Part shown: positions 25,497 to 34,512 of the stretch, piece by piece | Layout: each line of letters begins with the position of its first letter | Position numbering within the stretch: the first letter of the stretch is position 1 | Assembly (NCBI RefSeq): GCF_000513275.1 | Contig: NZ_CBVJ010000093.1 | Span: 24,001 to 88,000 of the forward strand | DNA from: Paenibacillus gorillae | GTDB lineage: Bacteria; Bacillota; Bacilli; Paenibacillales; Paenibacillaceae | Reading direction: 5' to 3' | Length of the DNA: 64,000 nt | The notes under the pieces: model-generated | Told to the model about the DNA's origin: nothing | The model's input: the letters and a program-made list of their open reading frames with translations, nothing else | Database searches by the model: none | Position numbers and translations under genes: made by a program

Positions 25497-26204
25497 TTAC
25501 TTTTTCTTGTCGATGTCGACCTTCTTGGCCTTTCCGTCCCATTTGACGTCGGCTCCCAGCGCCTCAGCGACCGCCCGCACCGGAACATACGTTACGCCCG
25601 CCTTATCGTCGTACAAACCGTCAGCCAGCTTCTTTCCGTCGACACGGACCTCTACTGTCTCCATCTTCTGTTCCCCCTTGGGTTTCATCTCCGTTTCCTC
25701 CGCCTTTTTCATCTTCGAGGACACCATAGCTTTGAATGCTTCCCATCCCGTCCACTTGCCGCCATCGTACATCAGCCGCGGGCAAATCTTTCCGCTCCAA
25801 TCATAATGCCGGCGAAGCCTGTCAACGCCCCAGCCCCGCGCCCGCAGCATGCCAGCAACCAAGTCAGCGGCATTGTCGAGCGTCTTTGCGTAGTTACCAC
25901 TCTCGCAAATCTCTATACCAATAGAAGTCCGGTTGCCGGACTTAGTGCCGCTGCCGTCACCTGCATGCCAAGCTGCTTCGTTAAGCGGCAAGCATTCGAT
26001 GGCGTCGCGTTCGTCGATAACGATATGATAGGAAGCTGTACGATCGTTAGCCGAATTTGTTAGCCATGCCCGTTCGTTTCGGGAACTGCTGGACGGGTTC
26101 CCGGTATTGTGGATTGTAATGGTTGTAGCCGTCATAGCCGGCCCCGGACGCCGATTGCACGGCGTCGTCTTTGGGATATGATCAACGATATAGTTAATTG
26201 ACAT
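25497..26204 (-). CDS. N-acetylmuramoyl-L-alanine amidase (endolysin) with stalk-type C-terminal domain
   Basis: A 235-residue lysin that cuts the amide bond between muramic acid and the stem peptide. Residues about 15-155 are an Amidase_2 domain: TITIHNTGNPSS (first Zn His), SYHIVIDERDAIECLPLNEAAWHAGDG (second His) and WSGKICPRLMYDGG (Zn ligand region CPR). Residues about 185-233 form a copper-amine-oxidase-N-like 'stalk' domain (VPVRAVAEALGADVKWDGKAK), probably for wall attachment instead of LysM or SH3 repeats. ATG 26204 follows AAGGAGGAGGAT. It overlaps the holin gene by 11 bp. Confidence 0.92.
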   Translation of the reverse strand: MSINYIVDHIPKTTPCNRRPGPAMTATTITIHNTGNPSSSSRNERAWLTNSANDRTASYHIVIDERDAIECLPLNEAAWHAGDGSGTKSGNRTSIGIEICESGNYAKTLDNAADLVAGMLRARGWGVDRLRRHYDWSGKICPRLMYDGGKWTGWEAFKAMVSSKMKKAEETEMKPKGEQKMETVEVRVDGKKLADGLYDDKAGVTYVPVRAVAEALGADVKWDGKAKKVDIDKKK

Positions 26205-26415
26205 CCTGATCCTCCTCCTTCGCCCCACTCTTTGCGTCTACGTGCGCCTCGGCTAAAATGTATACTGCTACACCGCCAACAGTTGTGATCAAACTTGTTA
26301 TCTTGACAGCCACGTCTTCCCCCGCACCTACCAAAACAATAACGCTCGTAGCTACAGCAGCTACGAGCGCCCAAAGTTTACGACTTGCGAATTTACGTCT
26401 CCAGTTAATTTTCAT
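26194..26415 (-). CDS. Holin
   Basis: A 73-residue protein with a basic N-terminus (KINWRRKFASRK), two membrane helices (LWALVAAVATSVIVLVGA and ITTVGGVAVYILAEA) and a charged C-terminal tail, the layout of Gram-positive phage holins. It makes the membrane lesions that release the endolysin encoded directly downstream. Confidence 0.85.
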   Translation of the reverse strand: MKINWRRKFASRKLWALVAAVATSVIVLVGAGEDVAVKITSLITTVGGVAVYILAEAHVDAKSGAKEEDQDVN

Positions 26416-26427
26416 GGTTTACCCTCC

Positions 26428-26667
26428 TTACGGTTTAAGCCCGCCGGCTAATATGAATCCAACAATAGCCACCAATACTGTTCCGCCGATTGTCCGCCAA
26501 AGCCATTTTTGATTGTCTTCGATCTTGTCAATTCGCTTATGCGCAGATGCCGCAGACTCACGAGCTGCGACTGCATTTTCATTTGCGTTAATTGCCCGGT
26601 CCAGTTTGGAGTCCATGTTATCTACCTTTGTCTCTACCCTGGTAATCCGCTGTAACATCTCATTCAA
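26428..26667 (-). CDS. xhlA: XhlA-type holin-associated protein
   Basis: A 79-residue protein with an N-terminal coiled coil (ITRVETKVDNMDSKLDRAI) and a C-terminal membrane helix (TIGGTVLVAIVGFILAGG), matching XhlA of PBSX-like phages, which acts with a holin in lysis. The start is uncertain: TTG 26667 and ATG 26658 are in frame, and the strong GGGGAGG site lies 17 nt or more upstream, so a rarer start codon closer to it is possible. Confidence 0.82.
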   Translation of the reverse strand: MNEMLQRITRVETKVDNMDSKLDRAINANENAVAARESAASAHKRIDKIEDNQKWLWRTIGGTVLVAIVGFILAGGLKP

Positions 26668-26698
26668 TTCAATCAGTGTAGCCGCCTCCCCATAATAA

Positions 26699-26720
26699 AA
26701 GCCCCGCAGTAGCGGAGCTT
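26699..26720 (-). terminator. Hairpin after the large virion protein gene
   Basis: AAGCTCCGC, a 4-nt loop and GCGGGGCTTTT on the minus strand; the first arm overlaps the stop region of the upstream gene. It lies before the lysis cassette. Confidence 0.65.
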
Positions 26721-29700
26721 AGTTAGATATGGCCGCTTGGGCCAATTGATTCATTTGGTCTTGCATCTGTCGAAGTGTCTCGCGCTTTTCTTTTGCAGGC
26801 ATAGTTTGATCTGTTTCGATCACCCGCATTTCCTTGCGAATATCACTAATCTTGTCCGAAACTTTTCCTAGGTACTTCCGCTCTTTGTTGTTGTAGTCCT
26901 TAGGCAGCTCGCCTGTTACACCATAATCCGTCCTTGCTTGATCTAACTTGGATTTACGGTCATAGAATTTTGTCATGATGTCATTGGAGAATACCGGATC
27001 TACAGTCATCTGAGCAGCTAGTGCGCTGCCAGCAGCCTGCAGCGGGTTGTCCCCAGCTCCTGGCGTCATCATCGGGAGACCAAGTTGCCCGATTACACCA
27101 GAGTATTGTTTCATAAGGTAATCCAGCGATTTGGGAGACGTGCCTGTATGCTCGCCGATAGCCTTGGCTAGTGAACTTGTCCGCGCATCCGACTGCAACT
27201 CAGGTGACAGCCGTTCCAAGTATGCAGGAACAATCGGAGAATCAGCAAAGTTGCGATTAGCTGCAACATCCGCAATCGGTCCTGCTATTGTGTCACCCAC
27301 GACGCCCGCCAGCCGGTCTGTGATTCCTCCGCTTTTTGCTGCACCTTGAATACCCGGCACAAGAAATGTCGTTCGGATCTGGTCTGCAAAGTCGCGGAAT
27401 GCTTCAGGATCCTGTTTCATGAACCGGTCCATTAGACGTTCAGGAATATCGGCGAATACTGTTCCGATCTCCTTCGGCTTCGCAATCTTGATGAAAGAGC
27501 CTTCTTTCGCGGGGTTTGGAAACAGGTAGAAGTTGTCCTTTGTTCGGCGACTGACCTTTTCGTAATCTGGATTGTTGTAATTCATCGCATACGCAACCAT
27601 AGCAGGTACACCAACAGCCAGAGCTGACTTCGCTATGGCTAATCCCTTGTTGTCTTTGTATGTTCTTGCGAACTTGTCCAAGCCTTGAACAGCTGCATTA
27701 AAGTACGGGAAAAAGGCGTCAAGTTCCCTGACTGCAGAGCCGCGACGCTTAAAGTTAACAGTCAGGTCCTGCGCCTCAAAAAGTCCGCGAATCTTATCTT
27801 CTGGAGCACCGCCAGCAGATGCACGTTTATATTCAGCAAGCCGCGGCGCGTTTTCAACCGCATTCATGAGGTTCTGCAATCCATCGTACGCCTTCGGTAT
27901 AATTCCTTGCAGTTTGTTTCGAGATGGAATAATTTGACGCTTACTCTGCGCGAGCATGTTTCTGTCCGATGCGATCGGGGATGAATGCCCACCACCAAAG
28001 TTTTTAAATTCTCTGTATAGTTTTCCGTCCGTTGCGATTTCATAAGCAGAATGCAGCAAGTCAGACATGAAAAGTATCGGGTTATTGGTCGTTTTCGACG
28101 CGGTATACGCTGAAGGAATATCGCGCCATAAGTTTCGAGTGAGCCCAAACACGGGGTTAGCGCCGGTCGTGAGCGTCTTAAATACTTGCGTTGCTTTCCC
28201 AACCATCTGAATGAACCAGTTACTTTGATTCGGACCCATCGCCATGATTGCCTCAAGCATCGGTTTATCATTCACCTTAATATAAACAGGTTCCCCGTCC
28301 ATCATGACGCGTACAACGTTATCCTTATCCAGCCCTGTCTGAGTCGCTTGGCGGAAGCTAGCATCAAAGTCGTTTGTCAGATTAGCAACCAATCCGTCAA
28401 TGCCATCACTTTTAAGTGCTTCGTTAATCTGCTTCAATGATTGCGCTGACATCGCTTGATGTTCTGGAACAAGCTCTATAAAGCCCTCCAGCGCCTCAGG
28501 ATCGCGTCGCAGGTTTTGGACAACCGTTTGCATGACCTCGTTACGTTTTGCCGCTTTAACGAAAGCGTCGACGTTCTCGATCATAGACTCGATAGGGCTT
28601 ATGATCTTTCTCTGTGACCCGCCCTTCTGATACCCTTTGACAGGCGCTTTCTGTCCTCCAAAACTACTAGGTGACCGCCCGCTAATATTCGTTCCCGCAC
28701 GTTCCAATTCCGAGAAAAACCGCTTATTCGGAACGTAAGTTGGGTTAGCTGCCATGAAAGCCTGAGCTTGTTCGCTATTCAATAGACCAGAGTCAACAAG
28801 CCAGCGATCCACCATGTTCTGCTGGAATTGATATATTTCCTCGGACATCTCTTTAAACTGCGGATAACGAGCCTCATACGCTGCAACTTTCGAAGCTCCG
28901 GCATCAGGTGTCCAATTCAGACTATCCCGGAACACTTTTTCGCCACGTCCAGCCCTCGTTATAGCATGCTTATTCAAAAGGTAATCCTCGAAATCCACAT
29001 AAGAGTGACGCTTATTTGGAAGTCCTGATAGAATTTCTTTCAGTGATTTTCCGATTACATGCCCTTTGTTGTCGAGTTGACCAGTAGTAAGAATTTGATG
29101 TGCAATAACATCTGCGCCTCTTGTGTTCAAGGCCAATGTATGAGAACGATCAGCAGCTTTTAAAGGCGAGCCAACCACTCGTTCAACTTCTTTATCAAAG
29201 ATATTTAACGGGTGAAGATTATCAACCAGTTTCGTATATGCCTTATCAGACATCACGTTAAGCGGTAATTTTTCTCGATCAGCACGAGTTACAAGTTGAG
29301 ACTTCGTATCCGTCGACAGGTTGTCATATGGTTTTACCTTGCTTCCGAATGCAGAAAAACCGAGTTTTGATGAACTCGGTTCGGTCGGCAATTGCATCGG
29401 CTGTAAGTCTGACTTCCCGTTAATTTCTACGATATCATTACCTGCATGATATTTTTTGGAATAGGCACCTACTTCGGCATCTTGAGTTATGTTCCAAAAC
29501 TCGATCGGGGATTTACCAACTTCAGGCTCCGAAGTGTATGGTATCTTATCACCATGCCATCCCCATCTTCCTGTGCTGGAATTTTTAGATACTAGATACA
29601 TACCATCTGGGCCAAGCACTACTCTTGGATCTGCTTCTTTATTTAAAGAACCGTGACTGCCGATCAACTTAGCAACGTCCTTATCCACGTAAACAGTTAG

Positions 29701-31341
29701 CTGAGAAGGAGTTTTTAACCCAACGTCATTAGGGTTGTGCCCTTCATGTAAAGTTTTCGTTCTCTGTGTTGAGCCATTTTCACCTAAAGTGTAAGTACTA
29801 CCTTTTGACGTTTTAAAACCTGTGTATTTATTCGGTGTCGTCTCTGGGCTTTCATTTAAAGCTTGGGCTTCTTCTGTGATGTCAATTCTCTTGGTTGGCG
29901 CAACTCCTGGAGCCCTCCCAGGTATGGTTTGAGGGGCTGCTGCGGGAGCAATCTGACCTTGTATATTCCGTTCGGCATTAGACCGGACAGGGAACGGCGC
30001 TCCTGCTACCTCACGAGCAGTCTGATTGGCTCGGGCGCGGTCCATTAAATCAGGTGTAATCCGGTTCACCCTTTGTGGGTAAGCCCTCTGAATCAACTCG
30101 TCAAGACTCACTCCGTTAGGACCGGCCATTTGCCTCCACAATGACTCGACCTCTAGATCCTCACGACCTGGAGTCAACCTGCCCTCGTCCTGTAGGCGCT
30201 TAGCCTGCTCCATGAGAGATTCAAATTGTGTCCGATATGGGTTGCTTTGCTGTGAAACTCTTGCTGCAGTAGCTGCCTGTGGTTGCGGCTCCGGAAGTGC
30301 AAATGTGTATTCCGGTGTAATAATATCTGGAGTTTGAGCGCCATTTGGATTCCCGCGTTCTCGCGGCGCTGGTAAAGCTAAGAGATTCTGCACCTCAGAT
30401 TCCGGTATACCTGCCTTTCGCATTCGATTAGCCAGTGCTGTGCCGACTTTCCCCAGACCAGAAAGAGCAGCAACGCCGCCACCGCCCAACAGTCCGGACA
30501 ACCCAATGTCAACCCCGCGTTCTAGCGGAGTCTGGTCATTACGGTTCGTTAATTGCTCCCCTATTTCAATACCGCCACCAAGTCCTACACCTGCTTGAAC
30601 ACCGCGGCCAACGTTACTGAGTAAGGAAGCCCCTTTAACAAACTTGCCTGCGGGGAGCGCAACTCCACCTGCAAACTGTCCAGCTCGACCTGCTCCAGTT
30701 TCTGTTGCTCCTTCAGCTCGTTCAGGCAATCCCATTACTCGATCTCCATATGTCGACAACCCAAGAGAAGCTGTATCGCCTGCACCTCGGATAAAGTTGG
30801 TAACCGGATTGGAGTCAGTTACACCCGGGATATCTGTTGCTTTAATGCCCTGACCAATCTGTTCGATGATTGGCGTACCTTTCACAGCTTTATCTGCGAT
30901 TGACCCTTCACGTGGCGCAGGGAATCGTTCAGCAAGACCTTCAGGCATCAAAGCAGCAGCCACATCTTGACTTAGCCGCGCCAGTCTCGTTAAGGGGGCG
31001 TCCTTTACCCGTTGTTGGCGTTCCTCGCGCTGCCGGTCAGCGGTTCCCTCGAATCGCTTTGCTGACTCCACTTGCTGCTGAAATGAAGGCGCATCCGGTA
31101 TCGGTCCGGTGTACGTCCGACTCGATGGCGGTTGGATAGTATCCTTGGCCGCTTGGAGTTGCTTCATTGGGTCGAATAGCTCCGGCGCCAGACTTCTCGT
31201 CTCTTGTGCGCGCTGTTCCTCAGACTTTAACCGGTCAATTCGTCTGGATGGAGCAGACTGTGCTGCAGGACCTTCGGACAGCCGAGCCATAACGCGCTCC
31301 CTTGCCTCTAAACCTTGTTTTAATCGGTCTCGTCTCGACAT
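26719..31341 (-). CDS. 1540-residue internal virion protein (polyvalent type, LPD38-like region)
   Basis: The largest gene in the window, between the virion hydrolase gene and the lysis cassette. Residues 1-170 are charged and coiled, 205-320 are Gly/Ala-rich with amphipathic or membrane-like stretches (GLSGLLGGGGVAALSGLGKV). About 500-665 is a separate folded segment of unknown type. From about 700 to 1100 it resembles the large polyvalent-protein-associated domain LPD38 (LKEILSGLPNKRHSYVDFED; TTGANPVFGLTRNLWRDIPS). The C-terminus is helical. In short-tailed phages proteins at this position are packed in the capsid and injected with DNA, so an ejection role is inferred. Start ATG 31341 is the first methionine. 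Confidence 0.75.
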   Translation of the reverse strand: MSRRDRLKQGLEARERVMARLSEGPAAQSAPSRRIDRLKSEEQRAQETRSLAPELFDPMKQLQAAKDTIQPPSSRTYTGPIPDAPSFQQQVESAKRFEGTADRQREERQQRVKDAPLTRLARLSQDVAAALMPEGLAERFPAPREGSIADKAVKGTPIIEQIGQGIKATDIPGVTDSNPVTNFIRGAGDTASLGLSTYGDRVMGLPERAEGATETGAGRAGQFAGGVALPAGKFVKGASLLSNVGRGVQAGVGLGGGIEIGEQLTNRNDQTPLERGVDIGLSGLLGGGGVAALSGLGKVGTALANRMRKAGIPESEVQNLLALPAPRERGNPNGAQTPDIITPEYTFALPEPQPQAATAARVSQQSNPYRTQFESLMEQAKRLQDEGRLTPGREDLEVESLWRQMAGPNGVSLDELIQRAYPQRVNRITPDLMDRARANQTAREVAGAPFPVRSNAERNIQGQIAPAAAPQTIPGRAPGVAPTKRIDITEEAQALNESPETTPNKYTGFKTSKGSTYTLGENGSTQRTKTLHEGHNPNDVGLKTPSQLTVYVDKDVAKLIGSHGSLNKEADPRVVLGPDGMYLVSKNSSTGRWGWHGDKIPYTSEPEVGKSPIEFWNITQDAEVGAYSKKYHAGNDIVEINGKSDLQPMQLPTEPSSSKLGFSAFGSKVKPYDNLSTDTKSQLVTRADREKLPLNVMSDKAYTKLVDNLHPLNIFDKEVERVVGSPLKAADRSHTLALNTRGADVIAHQILTTGQLDNKGHVIGKSLKEILSGLPNKRHSYVDFEDYLLNKHAITRAGRGEKVFRDSLNWTPDAGASKVAAYEARYPQFKEMSEEIYQFQQNMVDRWLVDSGLLNSEQAQAFMAANPTYVPNKRFFSELERAGTNISGRSPSSFGGQKAPVKGYQKGGSQRKIISPIESMIENVDAFVKAAKRNEVMQTVVQNLRRDPEALEGFIELVPEHQAMSAQSLKQINEALKSDGIDGLVANLTNDFDASFRQATQTGLDKDNVVRVMMDGEPVYIKVNDKPMLEAIMAMGPNQSNWFIQMVGKATQVFKTLTTGANPVFGLTRNLWRDIPSAYTASKTTNNPILFMSDLLHSAYEIATDGKLYREFKNFGGGHSSPIASDRNMLAQSKRQIIPSRNKLQGIIPKAYDGLQNLMNAVENAPRLAEYKRASAGGAPEDKIRGLFEAQDLTVNFKRRGSAVRELDAFFPYFNAAVQGLDKFARTYKDNKGLAIAKSALAVGVPAMVAYAMNYNNPDYEKVSRRTKDNFYLFPNPAKEGSFIKIAKPKEIGTVFADIPERLMDRFMKQDPEAFRDFADQIRTTFLVPGIQGAAKSGGITDRLAGVVGDTIAGPIADVAANRNFADSPIVPAYLERLSPELQSDARTSSLAKAIGEHTGTSPKSLDYLMKQYSGVIGQLGLPMMTPGAGDNPLQAAGSALAAQMTVDPVFSNDIMTKFYDRKSKLDQARTDYGVTGELPKDYNNKERKYLGKVSDKISDIRKEMRVIETDQTMPAKEKRETLRQMQDQMNQLAQAAISN

Positions 31342-31352
31342 GTGTCTGCCTC

Positions 31353-33257
31353 CTATCCCGTTAACTGCTGATAGTATTTACTCACGCCGTTAACCCAGTT
31401 CTTATTGAGTCCAGTAGGGTCGTTTGCAGCCCCAACTGGTGCATATTTGCGTTGTATCTGCTCAATGGTGGTTAAACCCTGGTCAAGATAAAGACGTCTC
31501 AGATTACTTGCCATGGCGGCAATACCTTCTTCAATTGACCCGAATTCCTGGAGTCCGCCTTTAGATCGCATCATACCACCAACATTGTTCTTGTTCTTAG
31601 CCGCACTGGACGTTCCGTTTCCAGTCTCGTGCATCGCAATTGCCGCTAGCAAGGCAGGGTCTACACCGTACTGTTTACCGTACTTCGCAAATAAATCTCC
31701 GGTTCCTGACAATACCCCGCCTAACTGCTTGTAGGAACCATTACCCTTTCCCGAAGCGGACAGGTATTTGCTATCAAAATCAGCGATTTGCTTGTCTGTC
31801 ATGCCGATACTTCGCAGTACATCATTTTCCTGTGCTTCAGATAGCCCATATCCAATAACAGCTTGATACATCGCTTCAAGATCACTTGCTGACGGCTTAG
31901 TCGGCGCGACAGGATTACCCTTCATATCCTCGCTCGGCTTGAAGAACTGCGGGAATCGCTGTTCAATAGCTCCATAAACTTGATTAGGGGTGAACGTAGA
32001 GCCTGGCGCCTTCCCTCCTGCACCCTGTTGCATATCCCAATCTAACCCCGCCCAACTTTGCGCACTACGGTCGTTAAATTCACGTTCATTTAGCGATTGA
32101 CTGGCCCATCTAAGTGCATTATCGAGTCCACTTTGTTCTTTAATACGGTCAAATTCATCTTGCCACTGTTGATCTTTTACTTTGTCTCGGCCTTGAGTGT
32201 ACTCAAATTCTTTGTCATACCTTTGATCGCCAATCTTGTCTCTTTCCACACCGTAATTAAAATTACGATCGGACTGGCGAACACCTTCGTTGAAGTCGCG
32301 TTGATCTGCTTGCTGCCTATAGTCCTGATCTTGACCGGCCAGCGTCCGAGTTCCTATTGGAGCATTACCTCTCGCATTCGCAAGAGACGTATCAGCACCA
32401 AGGCGGGAGATATCGACACCCATGTTTTGCAGTTGGGAACGAATCGCGTCAGCTTGACCACTCAATCCAGCGCGGTCCTCAGCAGTAATTCCACGCGTCT
32501 CTGCCTGCTGCTTTAGAGCATACAGGTTATTCATAAGTTCCTTTGCTCCGGACGGTAGGTAGTTGCCCGTCAGTTGACCTTCTGTGACTGCCTCATTAAA
32601 CTGGTCACCGCGTAGTCCGCGAGCTGCGTTAAGAAGGTTTGAAGCATTGGACACGCTATCTTGATATTGACCATAAGCCTGCTGGCGATATTCAGGAATG
32701 TATGCTGCCGCTTCCTGTTCTGCCCGCTGTTGAATCTGCCCAAGCTGGCTGATATTCATCGAACTTCCGAGAATACCTTTATCATTGGCTGTCTCCAGTG
32801 CATTCTTGGTCGCATCGCCTGCCCGCAGTTGTGCCAGCTGCCGTTGCGCTTGATATGCCGGATCGCTTTCAGGGTCATACTCGAACTTCGAACCAATGAT
32901 CTTCTCCAGATTGGCGAAATGTTCCGACTGCTTAGCCTGCCAGTCCTGATATTGCGGTGTATTAAACGTTGGCGCTGCCGGCTTAGGTGGCGGCGGAACA
33001 CTCGCTGTTGGTGGAGCGGATACGCCTGCCGGGGCATTCGTGGTCGCTGTAACCTTTGACGTAGCTGGTGTAGGCGGGGCCAATACCCCTTTCGAAGCAG
33101 GAGTAGGCAATGGCTTGGGCGCAACAACTTTTGTCGGAGCTGGTACAGGTGGCTTTGCCAATGGTGCAGGAGTACTTGCTTGTTGGCCGACCGGCGTTTT
33201 CGCCAGCGGAGCTGGAACAACTGAACCGTTTTTATTCTTATCTGTTACTGTTGCCAA
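31353..33257 (-). CDS. Virion-associated peptidoglycan hydrolase (glucosaminidase/lysozyme-like)
   Basis: A 634-residue protein. The first 100 residues are Pro/Ala-rich low complexity. Residues 140-500 are Gln/Asp/Arg-rich and coiled, typical of internal virion proteins. The last 120 residues form a glucosaminidase/lysozyme-like domain: FAKYGKQYGVDPALLAAIAM then HETGNGTSSAAKNKNNVGGM, with Glu in HETG as probable catalytic acid. It would open the cell wall during DNA entry. TTG 33257 is preferred because GGAGGTG lies 6 nt upstream; an in-frame start at 33272 lacks a site. Partner of the 1540-residue protein downstream. Confidence 0.83.
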   Translation of the reverse strand: MATVTDKNKNGSVVPAPLAKTPVGQQASTPAPLAKPPVPAPTKVVAPKPLPTPASKGVLAPPTPATSKVTATTNAPAGVSAPPTASVPPPPKPAAPTFNTPQYQDWQAKQSEHFANLEKIIGSKFEYDPESDPAYQAQRQLAQLRAGDATKNALETANDKGILGSSMNISQLGQIQQRAEQEAAAYIPEYRQQAYGQYQDSVSNASNLLNAARGLRGDQFNEAVTEGQLTGNYLPSGAKELMNNLYALKQQAETRGITAEDRAGLSGQADAIRSQLQNMGVDISRLGADTSLANARGNAPIGTRTLAGQDQDYRQQADQRDFNEGVRQSDRNFNYGVERDKIGDQRYDKEFEYTQGRDKVKDQQWQDEFDRIKEQSGLDNALRWASQSLNEREFNDRSAQSWAGLDWDMQQGAGGKAPGSTFTPNQVYGAIEQRFPQFFKPSEDMKGNPVAPTKPSASDLEAMYQAVIGYGLSEAQENDVLRSIGMTDKQIADFDSKYLSASGKGNGSYKQLGGVLSGTGDLFAKYGKQYGVDPALLAAIAMHETGNGTSSAAKNKNNVGGMMRSKGGLQEFGSIEEGIAAMASNLRRLYLDQGLTTIEQIQRKYAPVGAANDPTGLNKNWVNGVSKYYQQLTG

Positions 33258-33278
33258 GGTTCTCACCTCCAAAATAAA

Positions 33279-33302
33279 AGAGCCCGCTATTTAGCGGACT
33301 CT
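33279..33302 (-). terminator. Hairpin between stalk-protein and virion hydrolase genes
   Basis: Minus strand AGAGTCCGCT, 4-nt loop, AGCGGGCTCT then TTTT. It overlaps the end of the upstream coding sequence and could cut transcription or protect the 3' end of the messenger. Confidence 0.65.
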
Positions 33303-33754
33303 AATTCTGCTTTTTTCTTGTACAGTTCTACAAGATCATCTTTATATTTACTCACAGCTTCTTTTGCTCTTTCGATAAAGTCCTCTTTCACTTTACCTTC
33401 TGACAGGGCTTTCTCTGTGTCAGCAATGTATTTTTCCCTGAACTTAATTTCATAATCAATAGTTTCTAAGTCCATGCCATCACCTGTTCTTGTGGTTAAA
33501 GTAACTACCTTGTTTCCAGCAGTTGATTTATAGCCAACGTCATATTGAGCAGCTTCACCGATTGGTCTCACCGGAGCGTAGGTCTTATTGTCCACTATTA
33601 TTGCTGATCCTATATTTTTTCCATCTATTAGTACGTCCACTTCATCTTGCACTTTTTTTCCAATCAGGCCGAGAGAACTTGCCGATACGCTGGCAGCTAG
33701 CATGAGCGATGCGCCAATAACCATACCAATAATCAAGAATCCTACTTTTTTCAT
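33287..33754 (-). CDS. Secreted stalk-domain protein
   Basis: A 155-residue protein with a clear signal peptide (MKKVGFLIIGMVIGASLMLA, cleavage likely after SVSAS). Residues about 38-95 form a copper-amine-oxidase-N-like stalk domain (VDVLIDGKNIGSAIIVDNKT, then YAPVRPIGEAAQYDV), followed by a helical C-terminus. A secretion signal is unusual inside a phage structural module; the product could be exported before lysis or act at the surface of the lysogen. It encodes the same type of domain as the endolysin C-terminus. Confidence 0.75.
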   Translation of the reverse strand: MKKVGFLIIGMVIGASLMLAASVSASSLGLIGKKVQDEVDVLIDGKNIGSAIIVDNKTYAPVRPIGEAAQYDVGYKSTAGNKVVTLTTRTGDGMDLETIDYEIKFREKYIADTEKALSEGKVKEDFIERAKEAVSKYKDDLVELYKKKAELESAK

Positions 33755-33813
33755 GTGACAACTCCCATCATAGATTTTGTCACATTATACCATCAATTCC
33801 GTATAAACGGGAG

Positions 33814-34509
33814 TTATGGACCCTCTAGAGCATCAACGCGGTCTTCAAGATCAGAAATTCGAGTCGATAGCGCATTTAGCGCAGTTTGCAATGATTGATT
33901 ATTCCCAGCACTATAGATCCGGCTCCAGCTTTCGAAAATGACGCCTCTCGTTCCATCTCCGGAGATTTTCACGTCGAGCAAAGCTGTCAAATTGAGATTG
34001 CCAAATGGCCCCCTAACGTTCATATGGCCAGATGAGGAATTGATTACACCAACCCCCTGGCCACCTTCAATAAGAAACACTGCTGGTTTGTCGTTGGTAT
34101 ACTGTGAAATCACTTCCACTCCGTCACCATCACTACTATAAGCACCAAATAGATTCGATGTATTCGACATCTCAGCTCTTGGGAATGTGCCGTTCGCAGT
34201 TGAGATGTAGCTGCCGAATATCTCAACTGACTCAATCAAACCCGCCATGATATGCCCTAGGTTAGCTGTGATGGCAGACAGTTCGTCAACGTCCATCTTA
34301 TCTGCTGTAATGGTACCTGCTTTGATCTCCTCAGCAGTGAGCGATCCGACTTCGATGTTTTCGGCCTTGATGCTGCGTGCGCGAATGTTCTCGAAATCTA
34401 ACTGCCCGTTTACCAGATACCTCATTGTCTTCTGTAGCTTCGCTAACGAGTTAAAAGCCTGCTCTAGCGTTCCTACTGTTTGAACTACATCAATATGCTG
34501 TGTTGGCAT
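33814..34509 (-). CDS. Minor tail/fibre protein
   Basis: A 231-residue protein. The start is a coiled coil (VGTLEQAFNSLAKLQKTMRY), followed by the repeated SIKAENIEVGSLTAEEIKAG/TITADKM pattern seen at the trimerisation stem of Gram-positive phage tail fibres and baseplate proteins, and an aromatic-poor C-terminal beta region ending in a short coiled coil (LNALSTRISDLEDRVDALEG). Predicted trimeric. It follows the beta-propeller-like tail protein gene. Confidence 0.72.
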   Translation of the reverse strand: MPTQHIDVVQTVGTLEQAFNSLAKLQKTMRYLVNGQLDFENIRARSIKAENIEVGSLTAEEIKAGTITADKMDVDELSAITANLGHIMAGLIESVEIFGSYISTANGTFPRAEMSNTSNLFGAYSSDGDGVEVISQYTNDKPAVFLIEGGQGVGVINSSSGHMNVRGPFGNLNLTALLDVKISGDGTRGVIFESWSRIYSAGNNQSLQTALNALSTRISDLEDRVDALEGP

Positions 34510-34512
34510 GCG

